64,000 nt of DNA from Psilocybe azurescens (Eukaryota; Basidiomycota; Agaricomycetes; Agaricales; Agrocybaceae): positions 153,363 through 217,362 of the forward strand of contig JAJIRX010000159.1 of assembly GCA_023853785.1 (NCBI GenBank), given 5' to 3'. Position numbers and translations under genes: made by a program. The notes below the pieces were generated by a model. It searched no databases and had not been told where the DNA came from. It saw nothing but the letters and a program-made list of their open reading frames with translations. Below are positions 1 to 12,110 of the stretch, piece after piece (positions within the stretch are counted from its first letter, which is position 1; each line of letters opens with the position of its first letter).

Positions 1-939
1 TTGATAGAACAACTGACTGGGTTACAGGTGTATACAGTGCATAATGTAACGAGAAGTCGGTGTCAGTGTCGAAGGAAAAGGGTTGGGGATCGTGGTCACA
101 TGTACATAAATGTCAAAGATAAGATAATATGGAACAGGGCTGTGGTAAGACTGGGCTCCAGGCTTACAGTGGATGAGCCCTTCGCCCCTCTTTCTTCACA
201 ACCTGCATTTTCGTTGTCGCTATGACATAAGACACTATAAATATTAGGTTCATAGTCATTCGGATTGGAACATGTCTAGTACAATTATGATCAATCTCTA
301 TTTGCTATAGTGATAGAAAAACTTGTAAGAAATTAGAGTCCATACAAAACACGCAAGAAGTATTTTTTATCACAGCTGTAACAGTCATTTTATAATCGCC
401 GATTTCGATAGAGTATGACCTTGCATTGTGCATGAATCTTGCGAGAGAACATAGAGAAATATTTGATATTTCACCTCTTTACGATTCTAACATGGAATAT
501 GACCAGCCACGGACAGCCTTCGAGATAATCATGTTTCTCGAGTTCAATGCACTCCCTTTTTCTTCAGCTCAACGAAGAACACATAATTCCTCGAAAATGG
601 AAAGAACCATGAGCAATGGGTACATTCTCATGATATGTTGTCTTTGTGACTGGAATAATGATGAACTTGCTTTGTTTCATTATCTTAGCTCCTCATGCCA
701 TCTGAAATGCTCAGAATTGTATTTGTATCGACTACCGATTACTCTGGAAACTATGCCTATGCCTGCGACCATCGGAGAGTTAGACATGACAATATCGTGC
801 GCTCAGCGATGCGACTCCGAAAATGAACAAAGGCTTGCTCTAAAGATGCTCAACATTCTGCTCGAAGAAGCCTCAGCTCTTCCAGAGAATCGGGCTAAAA
901 CAGAAGTCCAACGGTACTTGGTCAAATATTTGAGGGATA

Positions 940-1300
940 CATCTCTGGGCCTCTCAACTCCTCTTCATCTATTCGTGGCGTACACCGATGCCTCACAGCA
1001 CGGATCTGATCACTTGACCACTTCAATAAAACAGCATTTAGGGTGGACATGGGTTTGCAAGCATCCCGCAATCCCGCTGCAGGTAGACAGGCGAGGTCGT
1101 CACTTCCTGGGCCGAGCGCATCACCGTCGAGCTGTTCGTACGCCCTGCGTCTGCATCGCACGTTTATACACAGGGATTCAAACTCTTTATCCTCCTCTCG
1201 GACAACACGAGCATGATCGATGCACTTTGTAGAGGGTATTGGATGACCGATTTCGGGCTTGACGATGTGTTACAGCACATTTTGAGGACGTGAGATATGC
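940..1300 (+). pseudogene. Decayed RNase H-like fragment of a retroelement (tentative)
   Basis: Read with frame changes, this stretch gives the order of motifs seen in RNase H-like domains that follow reverse transcriptases in fungal retroelements. An FVAYTDASQHG-like segment comes first (about 970-1005), then WAERITVEL (about 1110-1140), then LLSDNTSMIDAL (about 1190-1230). The surrounding 268-codon open frame at 426-1232 does not carry all three motifs in one frame, so the domain is broken by at least one indel. No reverse transcriptase was recognised upstream. The identification rests on three short motifs and could be wrong. The tandem copy at 8.7-9.3 kb lacks this insert. Confidence 0.35.
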
Positions 1301-1574
1301 ATGGGATCACCCTGGATATAAGGTGGATACTGTCCGGTCAAAATATTGCAGATAATTATTTTAAGGGGAGGTGAGATGTGTCATATGATGTGAAGAGTAT
1401 GATCGATTAGTGAAATTAGGCGAAGTTATATTTCAGAGATGAGGTTAGGATATCTGTGGAAGAGGTTCCCCGCCATTTGAATGGTCTTCTGGTGTCGGCT
1501 GATCGAGAAAAATTCTGGAATATTTTATTTGCCAAGGCTAGTACTACCTGCAGTGGCTCAGACAGGGACCTGAT

Positions 1575-1778
1575 TTGTCTTTCGTTTGTTTTGCCTTCGT
1601 GTCATTGAATACTATAGGTGTTAATAATAGAGTTGGATACTTTACTCGGAAGAGAACTGAAAGAAACATATTAACTACTCATACTAACCGCATACTACGA
1701 CGATTCCAAGTGGTTCAATTGAAGCAGACAATTTCAAGCAAAATATATGAGAGTCAACACCTGTACATAGCTCGTTAA
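1575..1778 (+). other. Short open frame shared by both duplication copies
   Basis: A 67-codon frame here is matched by one of the same length at 9313-9516. The first 17 residues are almost the same (MSFVCFAFVSLNTIG), and most later differences are single substitutions. The product would be basic, with no domain I recognise and no signal peptide. The DNA around it is about as similar between the copies, so the open frame may be chance. It lies about 1.6 kb upstream of the seven-TM gene. Confidence 0.2.
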
Positions 1779-3316
1779 GCTTTAATGGATAGAAATCCGA
1801 ACGTATGTCATGTATGGAGTAAAGGGATAGTGCACATGGGTAACCATCGCATCCTCGGATTGACAGATTGTAAGACCCAGTGGCTCGGTGGATTCGTCAT
1901 ACCGTGCCATAGGATATGGACTAAATCCACATTACAGAAGCATCGAATTACTTGTGATTCAAGACCTCTCACTCGCGACTTGGTCCTCAACTAGAAGATT
2001 AGATTGAGGCCTTCGTGGGAATAGAATGCCATGTGATTGCTGGACAAATGGGGTGAGGATAGGCACCCACCTATCATGTGAATGTTGATTGTCCATGCAC
2101 CTATGCTTCAATTGTCACTGCGAGCTCCTGCTAATCGGAGAGGCCATATTGCACATTGCAGTCTCTACTAACGATTATCATACTCTGTACCTTATACAGT
2201 ACGAATATAATTTCAGTGGTCCCAAGTTCTCGAAAGGTAAAATTTATGCTCGAGGAATGGTCGAGGAGGCCAAGTTGGTGATCTGGTAAATTTTCGGGCG
2301 TCATGGTTTTTTCCAAGTCTTTAAATCCATCATCGTTTAAATTTTTATCTATTTTCATGCTGATGAACATTTTCACTTTGCACAAACGAGCAAGTAGGTA
2401 TCTCTGGATGTGACCAAGTGATGTGCATCGCACGGCAATAAGGAGCAATCAGTCGGTGACTAATATAACCAAGCTATGAGAACAGACATTCGGACGTGAT
2501 GGATCAAAGATTTTACTGCATGAACAAAATTTCCGGGAAGGTAACATCACAACATTGATGAGGCAGATGTGCTAAATCAAACATTATACATCAAATGAGA
2601 ATATGTATAAAGTTATGTCTTGTGATTGCTGTGTGACAATGTACAAACACCGTATATGTTTGAAAAAGCGTTATGCACTCCAAAAATCTGGAAGATGTCT
2701 GTGAATCTTAATATGCTCCCTATGAGCGTGTTTCTCACGTGTATAGATGAATGTAGCTGAGCAAGTTACCTCATGAACATGGCAGAATGATTCAATCAAG
2801 TGTCCACAGCGATTACCAACGGAATCACTGATATCAGGATTCACTTAATCTAGGAACACCACACTCTACAAGATCATTTATGACCATCACACACCATCAC
2901 ATTTGAGTTTGACTATTTGCAAGCCAGCTATGGTCTTTCTGACCCGCAAGACTGACAAATAATGAATAGTGGATGAGTGGTAGATACTATGGGAACACTA
3001 TAGGTGAAATGGATATTGACCATCACAGTATTCAATGCTGACCTCGGAAATGAGTTCCAGATATGATAGAAACATGGGTGGTATTTCAGGATAAAACTGT
3101 TATTAAGTTAAATTTCAAATCAGTTGTACGTCCAACATGGTAGTCTTCCCAACCATATCTAACAAGCCAACAATGTATGCCTGGTGAGTGAAGTGAGGAC
3201 GTCAAATTATTTTAGTACTGGGATGATTCTTTGGAGTATCCATAGCGACTGTTCGAGAGAATTGCTATGATAAGTAGTAAAAGGTAAGAATACTATTGTC
3301 AACCAGTAAACTAATG

Positions 3317-3325
3317 TATATAAGG
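3317..3325 (+). promoter_or_regulatory. TATA-like box of seven-TM gene copy 1
   Basis: GTATATAAG lies about 40 bases before the ATG at 3362. The second gene copy has an equivalent CATATATATAAAG at about 10590, some 50 bases before its ATG. Conservation of position in two diverged copies supports a core promoter. Confidence 0.5.
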
Positions 3326-3361
3326 GGTTCGGTGGTTGAGGGTCTTCTAAAGCACCACACT

Positions 3362-4688
3362 ATGTCTACACCTGACATTCCAATCCCAGCCAATGTACAA
3401 GAGACTCAAATTAGCGGCAACCTCAATAGCTCAATGCTTTTGAATTTTCTTATGGGTAAATTTCCACTTCTGTGAATATCATAAACACAAACTTATGTGT
3501 GCCAGGAATTTACACGATGGTATATGGAGCAACCATATACATTTACTGTGGGCATTTTGCATTCAACTTGAAAACATACTTCGCCAATGACGTTTCCTAC
3601 AGTATCAAGAAAGCCTAGAAATTTTAATCGTCGCATTGTTATACCGATTATTTCTGCACTGTATTTGCTATGCTTTTTCGACCTCATTGCGCAATGGTAC
3701 TACCTTATTTGGACAATTGTAATTAATGGAGACACGCAAGAATCAATTTTTTGGGAACACTGGACGGCCTTCAATGGATTGCGGTACTCAGTGACTTACT
3801 TCAGAATTCCTTGTTGATTGTTTCTGACGGACTACTGGTTGGTTAATATTGTTGGTTATTATATAGTTCTTATTGACGTCTTGTCAAATTTGGCAATGCT
3901 ATCATGCTTGGAGACAATCATTCCGGGCGATTTTGGCTTCATTGACACTTTTAGTGGCGGAGTTTGGTGAGAGCCGTGGATTGAAGTTTATCATGAACAT
4001 TTCCAGTAACAATGTGTCTTTGCAGGTCTTATTGTTGCAATAACAGTTTTAAACGCGCGAATTTGGTCCAATAAGCAGTGAGGCTAATGCTATTCTATTC
4101 AATAACATCTCAAGTGCTCTCACATTTGTATCACTGGGGACCACTTTGATTACAACATTTCTCATTGGGTACAGAATACATTCTGCTTCCCAAATTCATA
4201 GCCTACCATCCAGAAGAGGATTCAACCACATTATGACAACGATCATTGAGTCAGCTGCAGCTTACTCCCTGGTACTCATCCTCAAGGCTATCATCATTGT
4301 TGTTTCATCATTCAACGTGTTAGGATCTCCCTTGAGTGAAGCTGATTATTACATGGAATCAATTATCCCTATTGTTTCAGTATGTATATTTTAATGCTCT
4401 TATCAACACCCCGCATCTCTTACCTAGAATCAGGGATTGGCGCCAACAGTTCTGATCACCAGACTTGCTCTTACAGACCCTGACAACAATATAGTACCAG
4501 CCGCAATCACTCACATATCCGGCTTGCAGTTTGGATCACACCAAGGGAGTAGCAGTGGTCATAGTGAAAATTCCACTGGAAGAGATGTTAGCTCCTGTGC
4601 TCGTACAGATGGTGTGGAGCCGACCTCGTTTATTGAACTGAAGAGGGAGTCCACAATGAAAGCCTCATCTGGGGACAATCAAGTCTAG
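3362..4688 (+). pseudogene. Seven-TM fungal membrane protein, copy 1 (broken)
   Basis: This belongs to an intron-rich multi-pass membrane family that is abundant and uncharacterised in Agaricomycetes. Exon 1 begins MSTPDIPIPANVQ (3362-3455) and is spliced at a GTAAAT donor to GIYTMVYGATIYIYCG. Later pieces show ISALYLLCFFDL, IWQCYHAWRQ, LFNNISSALTFVSLGTT, ESAAAYSLVL and, after a last intron, ISGLQFGSHQGS with the stop at 4686-4688. Three lesions are visible. One extra base near 3612 turns the frame into a TAG. A frame slip sits at the T-run near 3750, shared with copy 2. The acceptor before IWQCYHAW reads AA where copy 2 keeps AG (about 3885). In the family this position reads IWRCYHVW, so R to Q is also consistent with transition decay. 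The function is unknown; membrane topology is inferred from hydrophobic segments. No functional product is expected. Confidence 0.7.
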
Positions 4689-5183
4689 CACATTGCAGCA
4701 CATCAATGGCAGATTTGTCAACATCAGATTTGCTTCGTTTCCGTTTTCTTTTCCTTAGATTTTTATTTACCATCATATGATTGGTATACATCAAAGAAAT
4801 AGTTGATCTGTCAATTATTTAACATATTTGTTCTTGTTTTTAACACGGAATAGAAAACCAAGGGTGTTATGGGGAATAATGAGTACCTGAGACAACCTGG
4901 TTGGGGATACGCTTTGTATCGAGACATTCTGCAAACCACAATGAAGATTCAAATATTCAAAAATTGTCCCTCTTTCCCTTAATCTACATTTACAGTTCCC
5001 TCCTGTTCATATATTTAGGGCCATGGTAAAAATGTCAGAATCAAACTTCCCTTAATGTAATGTGGTGTTTGAAGTCAGTGTAGTGTTCAAGAGATTTGGT
5101 TTGTCAAGCAACATCTTCATAATATGAATTTGTTAGAGCTGAGGTTTCTTGTATAAAATCTGTGTCAAATTCTGTTTCATACA

Positions 5184-5381
5184 ATGGCGAGGATGTGGAA
5201 ACAGATGCTACTGGGAATCAGCAGCAGCAATACTGAACAAATGAATCAACAACACGGGCTCCCTGCACCGCATCAGGATAACAGCCTAGAAGATGAATGC
5301 TTCCTGTCCTCAGTTTTATCCTCACAGGCGGCGCTCAACTCATGTGTGCGAGCTATTAATCATCTCCTTGTCGCCTCCTGA
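5184..5381 (+). other. Unrecognised 65-codon open frame
   Basis: A short frame encodes a product rich in Ser, Asn and Gln. It resembles no family I know, has no signal peptide and no splice context that would join it to a neighbour. The rest of 4690-5440 contains nothing I can name. The segment directly downstream (from about 5450) is similar to 44810-45170, but this frame lies outside that similarity. Confidence 0.15.
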
Positions 5382-6138
5382 TCGATGAGCTTCTATGCGT
5401 TGCTGGTCTCCGTGATGAGGACATAACAAGCAGGTAAGCTCTTCTGAGAGTCCTGTCCGGCTTGCGTATAGAAATAAAGAGACATTCAAATGTGCTGTTC
5501 ACAACACGAGTGGATTTTAAAAGTCAAAGAAAGAGCTTTTCAACACTTGAAGGGAAGAGAACAAATGAATGAAAAACATTTGCTCAGTGATAAATTGATG
5601 GCATAACGGGCCAGACCATTGGTCACATGTAGACCTCCCTAAACAACATCAAACGATACAGAGGCATGAAATGAATAACTCAACCACGAAGACAGTTTAT
5701 CATTATATGATAGTGAACGATGTCATGCAACATGGATACATCTTCATGTATATGATCCAGCATCCACTTGGCCAGGATACCACGTCTATCTGAATCAGGA
5801 GATGGATGGGATGACTCCCTTTGGTGACCTTCTCGCTGTATTCAATGTGCGTCTCTCTTCGCTTCTCTTTCCTTATATTCTTTTACTGTATTCTCCAACT
5901 TTCTCCCTGACCTTTCGTTACTGACATACATACATTCCAAAGTCTTGTCTCCCTCCATATCTGACAGTCTATCCTCAAGAATTTTGTCCTATGCTCTGCT
6001 GAGTACATCCCTCGCTGAGACAGGGTATTCTCAATAAGAAGACTCAAAGGTATGCACGCTCTCCCCGACCATCTCTGGTTCACTCAAAGGGGAAATGCTT
6101 TATATACTGTTGATACTGAGATCTAAATTTGTAATTAC

Positions 6139-6700
6139 AGCAAATCAATGGACTCAATGTATTGCTCTTCACACCTGCCCTGCTCTTTTCCGAAGTCGCC
6201 CTGTACTTGATGACTGGTACGCTGACTTCCGTCTTCATAAGACACGCAAAAACTGAAGAAACTCTGGGTAATTCAGATATGGTTCTTCATCGTCACCTTC
6301 ACTTCTACGGCTGTAGACCAGGTTCTGGGTTGGACATTCAGTTTGAAGAAGTCACAGCAGTACGTGCTCCCTATTCTTTCTCCTTATGTTTGTCATTATT
6401 TCACCCATTCCTACTCCCATTAGCCTTCCATCCTTGCATGTTCCTCTGTATCCCATCCACGAGTACCCTAAGTCCTCCCACTCTGTCTACCCTACCCTTG
6501 TTTCTCTCATCCCTCACCTTGTCTCACTCAATTCCCAATCGCTATGCAGCCCTAACTCGCACATCCGCACACGCATACAGGAGTTTCTTCATGGCCACCA
6601 CAACGTTCATGGAATCCGATGTGTTCCCATTGCGCTCATGCAAAACCCCGTGGTCTTGGTGCCCGACCTCGTATAGGGCTCGGATGATAACAAGAACACG
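6139..6700 (+). pseudogene. Auxin efflux carrier (PIN-like) family fragment, copy 1
   Basis: This is a remnant of a fungal membrane transport protein of the auxin efflux carrier family, which moves organic anions across membranes. After an acceptor ending in TTACAG at 6140, the frame reads QINGLNVLLFTPALLFSEVA, a typical transmembrane start for this family. A second piece (about 6250-6360) reads KLKKLWVIQIWFFIVTFT and continues VLGWTFSLKKSQ. After an intron, frame-shifted remains of the FMNSNSLPIALMQSL motif appear as VPIALMQN (about 6630-6655). The reading frames of these pieces do not join, and the cytoplasmic loop and C-terminal half are not recognisable. A related broken copy lies at 45155-46170, and upstream DNA from about 5450 is also shared with 44810-45170, so the two arose by segmental duplication. 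Confidence 0.65.
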
Positions 6701-6839
6701 ATTCCGGAAGAACACTGACATATTTGGTGATATACAACACACTTGGAATGGTGGTACATGGCCTCCACTTTTCCTTTGCTTTTGCTCTTGTTCTCTTGTC
6801 TCATCCACTCAATTTCTACTTTTGTGTGCTTTGGGGGAA

Positions 6840-7342
6840 TTTTTGGGGCAGGGAGGAGGCGGGATGAAGGAGGGTGAGGGAAAGATACAGGAAGCCGGAA
6901 GAAGACTTGTTCGGGTTCGGGAAGGCGAGTGCGAAGCAGAAGGAGAGCCTTTTAATGGAAAGGGCGTAGGCAGGATGATAGGAAGCTAGGTGAGATGACG
7001 AAGAGTGATTGGTATGCTATATTTGAGTGAGTCATTCCTTTTCGTTCTTTTGGATCCCCCCCCCCTCCCCTTTTTATCTTACTCTCACAGCTCAGTAGTC
7101 GTTGTCGTCCACCACCTTCTTCTGCGCCGGGTTGGGATGGAGGTGGTCGGCAATTGACAGGTGATGTGATATTAGTTGAGGTAGCGAGTGATGGTGGGAT
7201 ACGGTCTCACCATGGGTGCGAAGTTTGTTCTTTTGTTCTTGCATTTCCTTCTGATGCACTACACTTGCTGGATTGATTGTTCATACTTCATTACTTCAGT
7301 TTACTTATCCTCTTCATATTATTGCATTAAATTACTCACACA
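6840..7342. other. No recognisable gene
   Basis: This holds purine-rich and pyrimidine-rich low-complexity sequence (GGGAGGAGG-type at about 6845; a C-run at about 7055) followed by AT-rich DNA. The open frame at 7188-7526 runs into the transposon end and is not convincing. I see no gene. Confidence 0.5.
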
Positions 7343-7350
7343 TTATATAG
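7343..7350. repeat. 8-bp target site duplication TTATATAG (left)
   Basis: TTATATAG is repeated exactly at 8523-8530, directly outside the two termini of the element at 7351-8522. Confidence 0.85.
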
Positions 7351-7508
7351 CAGTACTTTACAGTGCCCCACGGGTACCGGTCGGAACTGCTTGGACCCAG
7401 TTGGAACCGATCGGAACCAGTTGGAATCTGATCGGAATCCACTCAGAACTGGTCAGAATCCGGTCAGAATTTCTCATAATGTACTTAATCAGGTATATAA
7501 TACAATGC

Positions 7509-7650
7509 TTAGTCAGCATTACATAATAGTCGCTTACATAAGCTTATAAATAATGTATTGAAATCACATGATATAGTCTGCTTAGTCAGTATTACATAAT
7601 ATTTCTTACATAAGCTCTTAAGTAATCATTCAGGTCACATGATATCTGTA
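7509..7650. repeat. Two tandem ~70-bp units inside element E0
   Basis: TTAGTCAGCATTACATAATA at 7509 recurs as TTAGTCAGTATTACATAATA at 7583. Each is followed by CTTACATAAGCT and then by TCACATGATAT. The units differ at several positions. Confidence 0.7.
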
Positions 7651-7870
7651 ATAAATGCGAAATTATAAAATGCACTCAACAGGAATTGAACCAACAGCTT
7701 CATATATATTAATTCTATACACACATTACCAACTACACTATTATTGCTTGTGGTATTATCAACATTTTATGAATTATATACTATTCTTTACAACACCCAA
7801 TAATATATTCTGGCACTTCCTCTGAAGCTATACCCACATATTATATATCAAAATGATCAGAAAATTGAGG
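7596..7870 (-). mobile_element. SINE-like segment with tRNA-type box B, reverse orientation
   Basis: Read on the minus strand this gives AATTACAGATGCATTGCCCT, then GCTTCAGAGGAAGTGCCAGA, then GTAGTTGGTAATGTG (box A-like), then GTTGGTTCAATTCCTGTTGA (box B-like), then a tail. The first two blocks match 25009-25100, and the part after box B matches 27876-27950. The same repeat family therefore occurs at both places. No coding capacity is visible. A tRNA-derived SINE is the simplest reading. Confidence 0.6.
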
Positions 7871-8522
7871 GCAATGCATCTGTAATTACACCATCATCAT
7901 AATATTATGTCAGCATGTTCAATATACAAAATACTGTAAATTTAAATATATATATTGTAAACTACATTTTGCAACAAAATAGCACTCTGTTAGCTATATA
8001 TTAATAGTTTTACAATAATAGAAATTAATGGAATACAAAGATTAATTTTATTCAAGACATTTAGATTATATAAGCACAGATTTATATGAAAAATAGGTAT
8101 TTCTTTATTAGAAAATTTTTAATTTTATATAACTATTACATAAATATATTCTCCTCAATTTTACAATTCTAACAATACCAAATTTGTCACAAACTGTTGA
8201 GATCTATGTATACTTTTTGTGTTATTACTTGCTGAGCTGTAAATAGTATGCTGACATAATATAGTTCTGCTTGGTACCACTTGGATTCCACTCGGAATTG
8301 GGTCTAATTGGGTTTCAAATTTGATGAATTCCACTTGGATTCCAGTTGGATTCCGGTCGGATTTTGGTTGGACTTGTTAACAGTGGAACCGGTCGGTACC
8401 GGTGGTTCTGATCGGAATCCAGTCGGAATCCGGTCGGAAAAATTTGGACATTTTACTGCTAATTTGGCAGGGACACTGCCAAATAAAATTCGATCGGTAC
8501 CTGTGGGGAGTGTAAAGACCTC

Positions 8523-8530
8523 TTATATAG
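8523..8530. repeat. 8-bp target site duplication TTATATAG (right)
   Basis: Exact copy of 7343-7350, directly after the terminus GTAAAGACCTC. Confidence 0.85.
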
Positions 8531-8679
8531 TATTTTCTGTCTCTGAGTTTACTGGCCACTTTGAATGACAATCGCAATATGCAATGCGCGAGTGTGCCGG
8601 GTGTGTCTCAGAAACTGGTTCGATCTGAAAGCCTGGCGTCACCAGGCTCACTGAGAGTCACACAGAGAATGACAGGACC

Positions 8680-11600
8680 ACGATATATCAATAGAACGAC
8701 TGATTAGCTACAGGTGTGTATGGTACATAATGTTTAATGTGTAAGAGAGAAGTCGGCATCGAAGGAATAAGTTGGGGATCGCATCACATGTACGGAAATG
8801 TAGAAGATAAGATAATATGGAAAAGGGCTGTGGTAAGACTGGGGCGCCAGGCTTACACGATCAGCATCATTGAGAACGTGAGAAAGGAGTTTGAGAGGTT
8901 CCTTTTTGAGTCATTTATATAAACCGTGATAACCTTCTGCTCATTACAACTACGCATCTAGGCGCTTCATTTGGAGGACTTTCACGCAGTCTACAAAGTA
9001 GACTGCGACATCTTCCAGAGTCTGTGATCGGCCAAGGCTCTGCGACTGTAAAATTTAAAATGAAATTCAGATCCCGACTTTCTTTTCATTTCTCTGCCTG
9101 AATTTTGTTTTTTTAGCTTGTAAGGTGGACGATCCCTCCTCTTTCTTCCCAACCTGCTTTTTTTTATCTCAGGGATGAGGCAAGCATATCTGTAGCAAAT
9201 ATCCCTCACTAATTGAATCGTATTGTGGTGTCGACTGGTCGGGAGGAATCTATGGAGTATCTTATTTGCCAAGGCTAGTGCTACAATGTAGTAATTTAGA
9301 CAGGGACCTGATTTGTCTTTCGTTTGTTTTGCCTTCGTGTCATTGAATACTATAGGTATTAATAATAGAGTTGGATACTTTACTAGGAAGAGAACTCAAA
9401 GAAACATATTTACTACTCATACTAACCGCATACTACGACGATCCCAAGTGGTTCAATTGAAGCAGACAATTTCAAGAAAAGTATGTGATAGCAAACACCT
9501 GTACGTAGCTCGTTAAACATAAATGAGTATAAATCCGAACATATGTCATGTATGGAGTAGAGGGATAGTGCACATGGGTAACAACAAGTTTGGATCAAGT
9601 CCTGGATAAGAACACATTTGTTACTGTGGCAGAGCAATAGCAACCTATTCTCACACTGACGAATACTCTTACTTTGCAAAAACAAAAGTAGGTTTTTCGT
9701 GATGTGACCAAGTGGTGTGCATCACACAGCAATTAGTAGCAATTAGTCAGTGACTAATATAACCAAGCTATGAGAACAGACATTCGGACGTGATTGATCG
9801 AAGATTTTACTGCATGGACAAAACTTCCGGGGAAGGTAACATAGCGATATTGATGAGGCAGGTGTACTAAATCAAACATAATACAACAAATTATAGATAT
9901 ACTTAAAGTTACGTCTCGTCATATGTAGCTATCGGACGCTGTACAAACGCTAGACACTCCAAACAGTTGGCAGATGTTTGTGAATCATAACATGTCCCTT
10001 ATGAGCGTGTTTCTACAGGTGTGTATGAATGTAGCTGAGCAAGTCAACTCATGGACATGGCAGGATGATTCAATTTAGCGTCCGCGACGACTACCGAACG
10101 GATTAACTGATACCAGAATTCACTTGATCTATGAATACCACGTTGTACAAAATAATTCATGATGATCAATAACCATCACATCTGAGTTTGACTATTTGTA
10201 AACCAGCCATCGCCATTGTAACTCACAAGTCTGAAAAATAATGAATAGCAGATGAGTGGTCGGTACTATGGATAGGGGAAATGGATATTAACTATCGCAA
10301 TACTCAATGCTGACCTCGGAAATGAGTTCCTGGTACGAGGTACGATAGATATATGGATGATATTTTGGGATAAAACTGTTATCAAGTTGAATATCAAATC
10401 AGTTGTACGTCCAACACCGTGGTCCTCTCAACCATATCTAACAAGCTAACACTGTATGTCTGGTGAGTGAACTGAGAATGTCAAATCATTGTAGTACTGA
10501 TACAATTTTCCCGAGTACCCATAGCGACTGCTCAAGAGAATTGCTATGATAAGTAGCATAAGATAAGAATAATACAGTCAACCAGTCAACCCATATATAT
10601 AAAGAGTTCCTTGGATGAAGGTCCTCAACTCTAAAGCATTACACCATGTCTACACCTGACATTCTAATCCCAGTCAATGTACAAGAGACTCAAATTAGCG
10701 GTAACCTCAATAGCTCAATGCTTTTAAATTTTCTTATGGGTAAAACTCCACTTCTTTGAATATCATAAACACAAACTTATGTGCATCAGGAATTTACACT
10801 ATGGTATATGGAGCAACCATCTACATTTACTGTGGGTTCTTCCCTTCAACTTTAAAACAAACTTCGTCAATGATGTCTTTTACAGTATCCAAAAGCCTCA
10901 AAATTTTAATCGTCGCATTGTTATACCGACTATTTCCGCGCTGTACCTGCTATGCTTCTTCGACCTCATTTTGCAATGGTACTACCTTACTTGGACAATT
11001 GTGATTAATGGAGACACGCGGGAATCAATCTTTTGGGAACAGTGATCGGCCCTCAATGGATCTCGGTGCTCTCTGCCTTTATAGAGAATTCCTCTATGAT
11101 TATTTCCGATGGACTATTGGTTGGTCAGTATTGTTGATGATCACTTGACTCTAATATATTCCTGTACAGATATGGAGATGCTACCACGTCTGGGGACAAT
11201 TGTTGTGGGTAATTTCCACTCCATTGATACTTTTAGTCACAGAATTCGGTGAGCCCCATGGATCAAATTTCAGAATGAACACTTCCAGTAATGACATGTC
11301 ATTGCAGGTCTCTTTGTTGCAACAACAGTTTTAAGTGTCAAATTCAGTTTGATAACTAGTGACGCAAACATCAATCTATTCAATAATATCTCAAGTGCTC
11401 TCACATTTGTGTCACTAGGCACCACTTTGGCTGCAACATTTCTCATTGGGTACAGAATACATTCTGCTTCCCGAATTCATGGTTTACCATCCAGAAGAGG
11501 ATTCAACCACATTGTGGCAATGATCACCGAGTCAGCTGCAGCTTACTCCCTGGTACTCCCTCTTCAAGGCCATCATTGGTGTTGTTCCGTCATTCAATGG

Positions 11601-12110
11601 GTTAGGATCTCCCTTGAGCATAGCTGGTTATTACATGGAATCAATTATTATTGTTGTCTCGGTACGTATATTTTAATGCTCATTTTAACATTCTACGACT
11701 CTTACATGGAATCAGGGATTGGCGCCAACAGTTCTGGTTGCCAGACTTGCTCTTACAGATACCAACAACACAGTAGTACCAGCTGCAATCACTCATATAT
11801 CCGGCTTGCAGTTTGGGTCACAGCAAGGGAGTGGCAATGGTCATAGTGGAAATTCCACTGAAAGAGATGTTAGCATCTGGGCTCATACAAATGATGTGGA
11901 GCCGACCCCGGTGATTAAACTGAAGAGGGAGCTCAGCACGGATGCCTCATCTGGTGACAATCAAGTCTAGCTCATTGCGGCACATCAATAGCAGATTTTT
12001 CAACATCAAATTTGGCCTCTTTTCCGTTTCCTTTTCTTAGATTTGTGTTTACCACTATACGATTGGATACGTCAAAGAAATAGTTTCGCTCTCGTTTTCC
12101 CTACTGTAGG
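8680..12110. repeat. Tandem segmental duplication, copy 2
   Basis: Collinear with 1-4830 (landmarks given there). It lacks the 230-1400 insert and is otherwise in the same order: shared leader, short open frame at 9313-9516, long non-coding stretch (9540-10590, no gene recognised), then the second seven-TM gene. Similarity fades after the stop codon at about 11970-12110. Confidence 0.85.
10646..11970 (+). pseudogene. Seven-TM fungal membrane protein, copy 2 (broken)
   Basis: Paralogue of 3362-4688 with the same exon plan. Exon 1 is 10646-10739 (MSTPDILIPVNVQ), exon 2 begins at 10790 with GIYTMVYGATIYIYCG, and later exons show SVLSAFIENSSMIISDGLL, IWRCYHVWGQ, LFNNISSALTFVSLGTT and ISGLQFGSQQGSGNG. 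The stop is at 11968-11970. Two lesions differ from copy 1: a single-base loss near 10840 (16 bases where copy 1 has 17 between GGG and TTCAAC) and a further frame break near 11560. The slip at the T-run near 11033 is shared with copy 1, so it predates the duplication or reflects a homopolymer miscall in both. The acceptor lost in copy 1 is intact here. Membrane location is inferred from hydrophobic helices; the ligand or substrate is unknown. Confidence 0.7.

Larger units (their letters stand above)
1..4830. repeat. Tandem segmental duplication, copy 1
   Basis: This stretch is collinear with 8680-12110. Matching landmarks include the start (GAAGTCGG followed by a run ending in GATAAGATAATATGG at about 110-130, against 8750-8820), the block starting at 1563 with GACAGGGACCTGATTTG (against 9299), and a whole seven-TM gene (3362-4688 against 10646-11970). 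By eye the copies are clearly diverged, with many small indels. Copy 1 carries about 1.1 kb (230-1400) that has no equivalent in copy 2 and includes a retroelement-like remnant. Between the gene-like parts, 2450-3300 holds no recognisable gene. Confidence 0.85.
7351..8522. mobile_element. TIR DNA transposon E0 (non-autonomous), 1172 bp
   Basis: The left end reads CAGTACTTTACAGTGCCCCA and the right end, read inward, GAGGTCTTTACACTCCCCAC. They are imperfect terminal inverted repeats that both continue into GGTACCG. An exact 8-bp target duplication (TTATATAG) flanks them. Sub-terminal DNA on both sides is packed with variants of TTGGATTCC, GGTCGGAATCC and TTGGAACC, which read as short palindrome-like units. 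The interior is AT-rich and has no transposase. It contains a reverse-oriented SINE-like segment (7596-7870) and a tandem repeat (7509-7650). An 8-bp duplication is characteristic of hAT and of the KDZ group common in Agaricomycetes. I cannot decide which without a transposase. Confidence 0.85.

Noticed and set aside
426..1232. 268-codon open frame as an intact gene
   Set aside because: No domain in its first two thirds. The RNase H-like motifs near its end are split over different frames.
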